This document shows positions 62,753 to 64,000 of a stretch of DNA of 64,000 nucleotides, in pieces; positions within the stretch are counted from its first letter, which is position 1, and each line of letters opens with the position of its first letter. The DNA is from Littorina saxatilis (taxonomy: Eukaryota > Mollusca > Gastropoda > Littorinimorpha > Littorinidae). The position numbers were made by a program, and so were the translations under genes. Below the pieces are notes generated by a model. It was not told the origin of the DNA. It saw only the letters and a program-made list of their open reading frames with translations, and made no database searches. The DNA is taken from positions 27,985,494 to 28,049,493 of the forward strand of contig NC_090250.1 of assembly GCF_037325665.1 (NCBI RefSeq), written 5' to 3'.

Positions 62753-63584
62753 TTAACTCATTGTCTCCCAGGTACGGATATATCCGTGCCCACTCATATG
62801 GCTCTATCTGACCAGGAACGGATATATCCGCTCAGACTGTTAGCTTCAGTTAGTTGCTTTCTGTAACGTCCATCTAACGCCTGCATTCCAGCCTGTTGAT
62901 ACACAGTTATTGTACACAGTTATTACAATTCTGAGTGACCTGCTGCAGCGGCACAGCTGTTCTCGGCTAAAAAAAAAACTTGGTCAATATAGGTGGGGTA
63001 GAAAGTGTTAAAACTTAAACAACCGGATGTGTGTGTGCAAGCGTGTCTGCACTTACTTGAAGACAGTGTGTGTTGTTGTTTTTCTCAACTTTTCTGAATA
63101 AAGCAGTTGCTTGTCATTGGTAAAACCAAGGTGTTTATGTACTGAGCATGGATTTTTTTGTACACTCATTCTTAACACTTTCTACCCCACCTATGTTGAT
63201 CAAGTTGTTTTTTTGTGTGTTTCCCCTCCATTTTCTTTCAAACCCTGTTCGTTCCGTGTTGCGTCTGCTTTTTGTTGTCTTTTGTGTTCTTTTCCTGATG
63301 AAGCTTCGTAATCGTCTTGTGTCGTCTTTGTATCGGTGAGTACAGTAATCCTTTGTTTTTTAACTAAGTTTTTTTAAGCCGAGACCAGCTGTGCTGCAGC
63401 ATGTCACTCAGAATTGTAGTAACTGTGTAGTAACTGTGTATCAACGCGCTGGAATGCAGGCGTTAGATCGACATTACAGGAAGCGACTGAAGCTAACAGT
63501 CTGAGCAGATATATCCGTACCTGGTCAGATGGAGCCAGATGAGTGGGTAACGGATATATCCGTACCTGGGAGACAATGAGTTAA
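62753..63584. mobile_element. Long-inverted-repeat TTAA element (piggyBac-like, non-autonomous)
   Basis: Left TTAACTCATTGTCTCCCAGG and right CCTGGGAGACAATGAGTTAA, with about 230-base inverted arms (62753-62995 and 63358-63584). Each arm holds two ACGGATATATCCG-type palindromes. The family assignment is an inference from the TTAA target. Confidence 0.75.
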
Positions 63585-64000
63585 TGAATAACCAGGGGTG
63601 GGACTTTTCCGCGGATTTCTGCGAACACAACTTATGAATTCCGCTGGGGTAATCTATTTTTCCGCGTCCCATTTTAACACAGTATCTATAACTTGTTGAC
63701 TGAATGATATGGAGAGAAGTGAAGATGGAACAGAACACTGGAGGCTTGAGAGTTAAATTGTGCTGACTGAAAACTCCTGATAACAATGCATTGAGGCGTC
63801 ACTTGGATCATACAATTGCCAGTATTGGTTTATGGATACATGGTTCATTACGTTAGTATGCACCATTACAATGTTACCATGGTTGTGTGAAAGTGTGTTT
63901 TGTTTGGTTGTTTTTTGGGGGGGAGGAGGGGAGTGAGGAGAATGTCTTTTTTACCTGATCCAAACGAGTTGAATTTTAGTCTCAGAATGCACCAGATTGC

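Overview
This window reads as nuclear DNA of an animal, most likely a marine snail or other mollusc. The genes are split into many short exons with GT-AG introns. The intergenic and intronic DNA is packed with tRNA-derived SINEs, TA- and TTAA-flanked MITEs and microsatellites. Several of these repeat families are ones I associate with caenogastropod genomes such as Littorina, but that is recollection and not a search result.

Three host genes and one nested gene can be modelled with continuous reading frame across every junction. (1) 4.7-31.1 kb, plus strand: a 16-exon gene for a protein of about 2,390 residues. It has an N-terminal coiled coil, a very long second section with a SAM domain, basic coiled coils, a TKL-type protein kinase domain split over five exons, a short segment resembling the helical part of a p21-binding domain, and a long disordered tail with a polyproline run. 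I do not recognise this domain order from a named family. (2) 36.1-47.6 kb, minus strand: GTPBP8, the EngB/YihA-type mitochondrial GTPase, complete in six exons. (3) 48.2 kb to the right edge, plus strand: GTF3A (TFIIIA). Five exons carry zinc fingers 1-6 and the rest lies beyond the window. GTPBP8 and GTF3A start head to head, 563 bases apart. (4) 51.9-56.0 kb, inside GTF3A intron 3 on the same strand: a vertnin-like/OTU-like gene with a downstream exon pair that may be an alternative 3' part.

The most unusual pattern is that each of the three host genes carries a local tandem array built around one of its own splice junctions: 8 x 59 bp ending exactly at the 3' splice site of kinase-gene exon 5; about ten copies of the GTPBP8 exon that holds the G3 (DMPGYG) motif and its 5' splice site; and 4 x 85 bp plus older copies of the acceptor and first 31 bases of GTF3A exon 5.

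The rest is mobile DNA. It includes a short DIRS-type relic with inverted ends and an internal complementary region, pogo/Tigger-like and hAT-like transposon remnants, a Helitron-like element, two Kolobok-like MITEs, a long-inverted-repeat TTAA element, a solo-LTR candidate, a dispersed element of about 860 bp in five places (once as a direct tandem), and at least three MITE families with nested insertions. No rRNA, true tRNA gene or CRISPR array was found.
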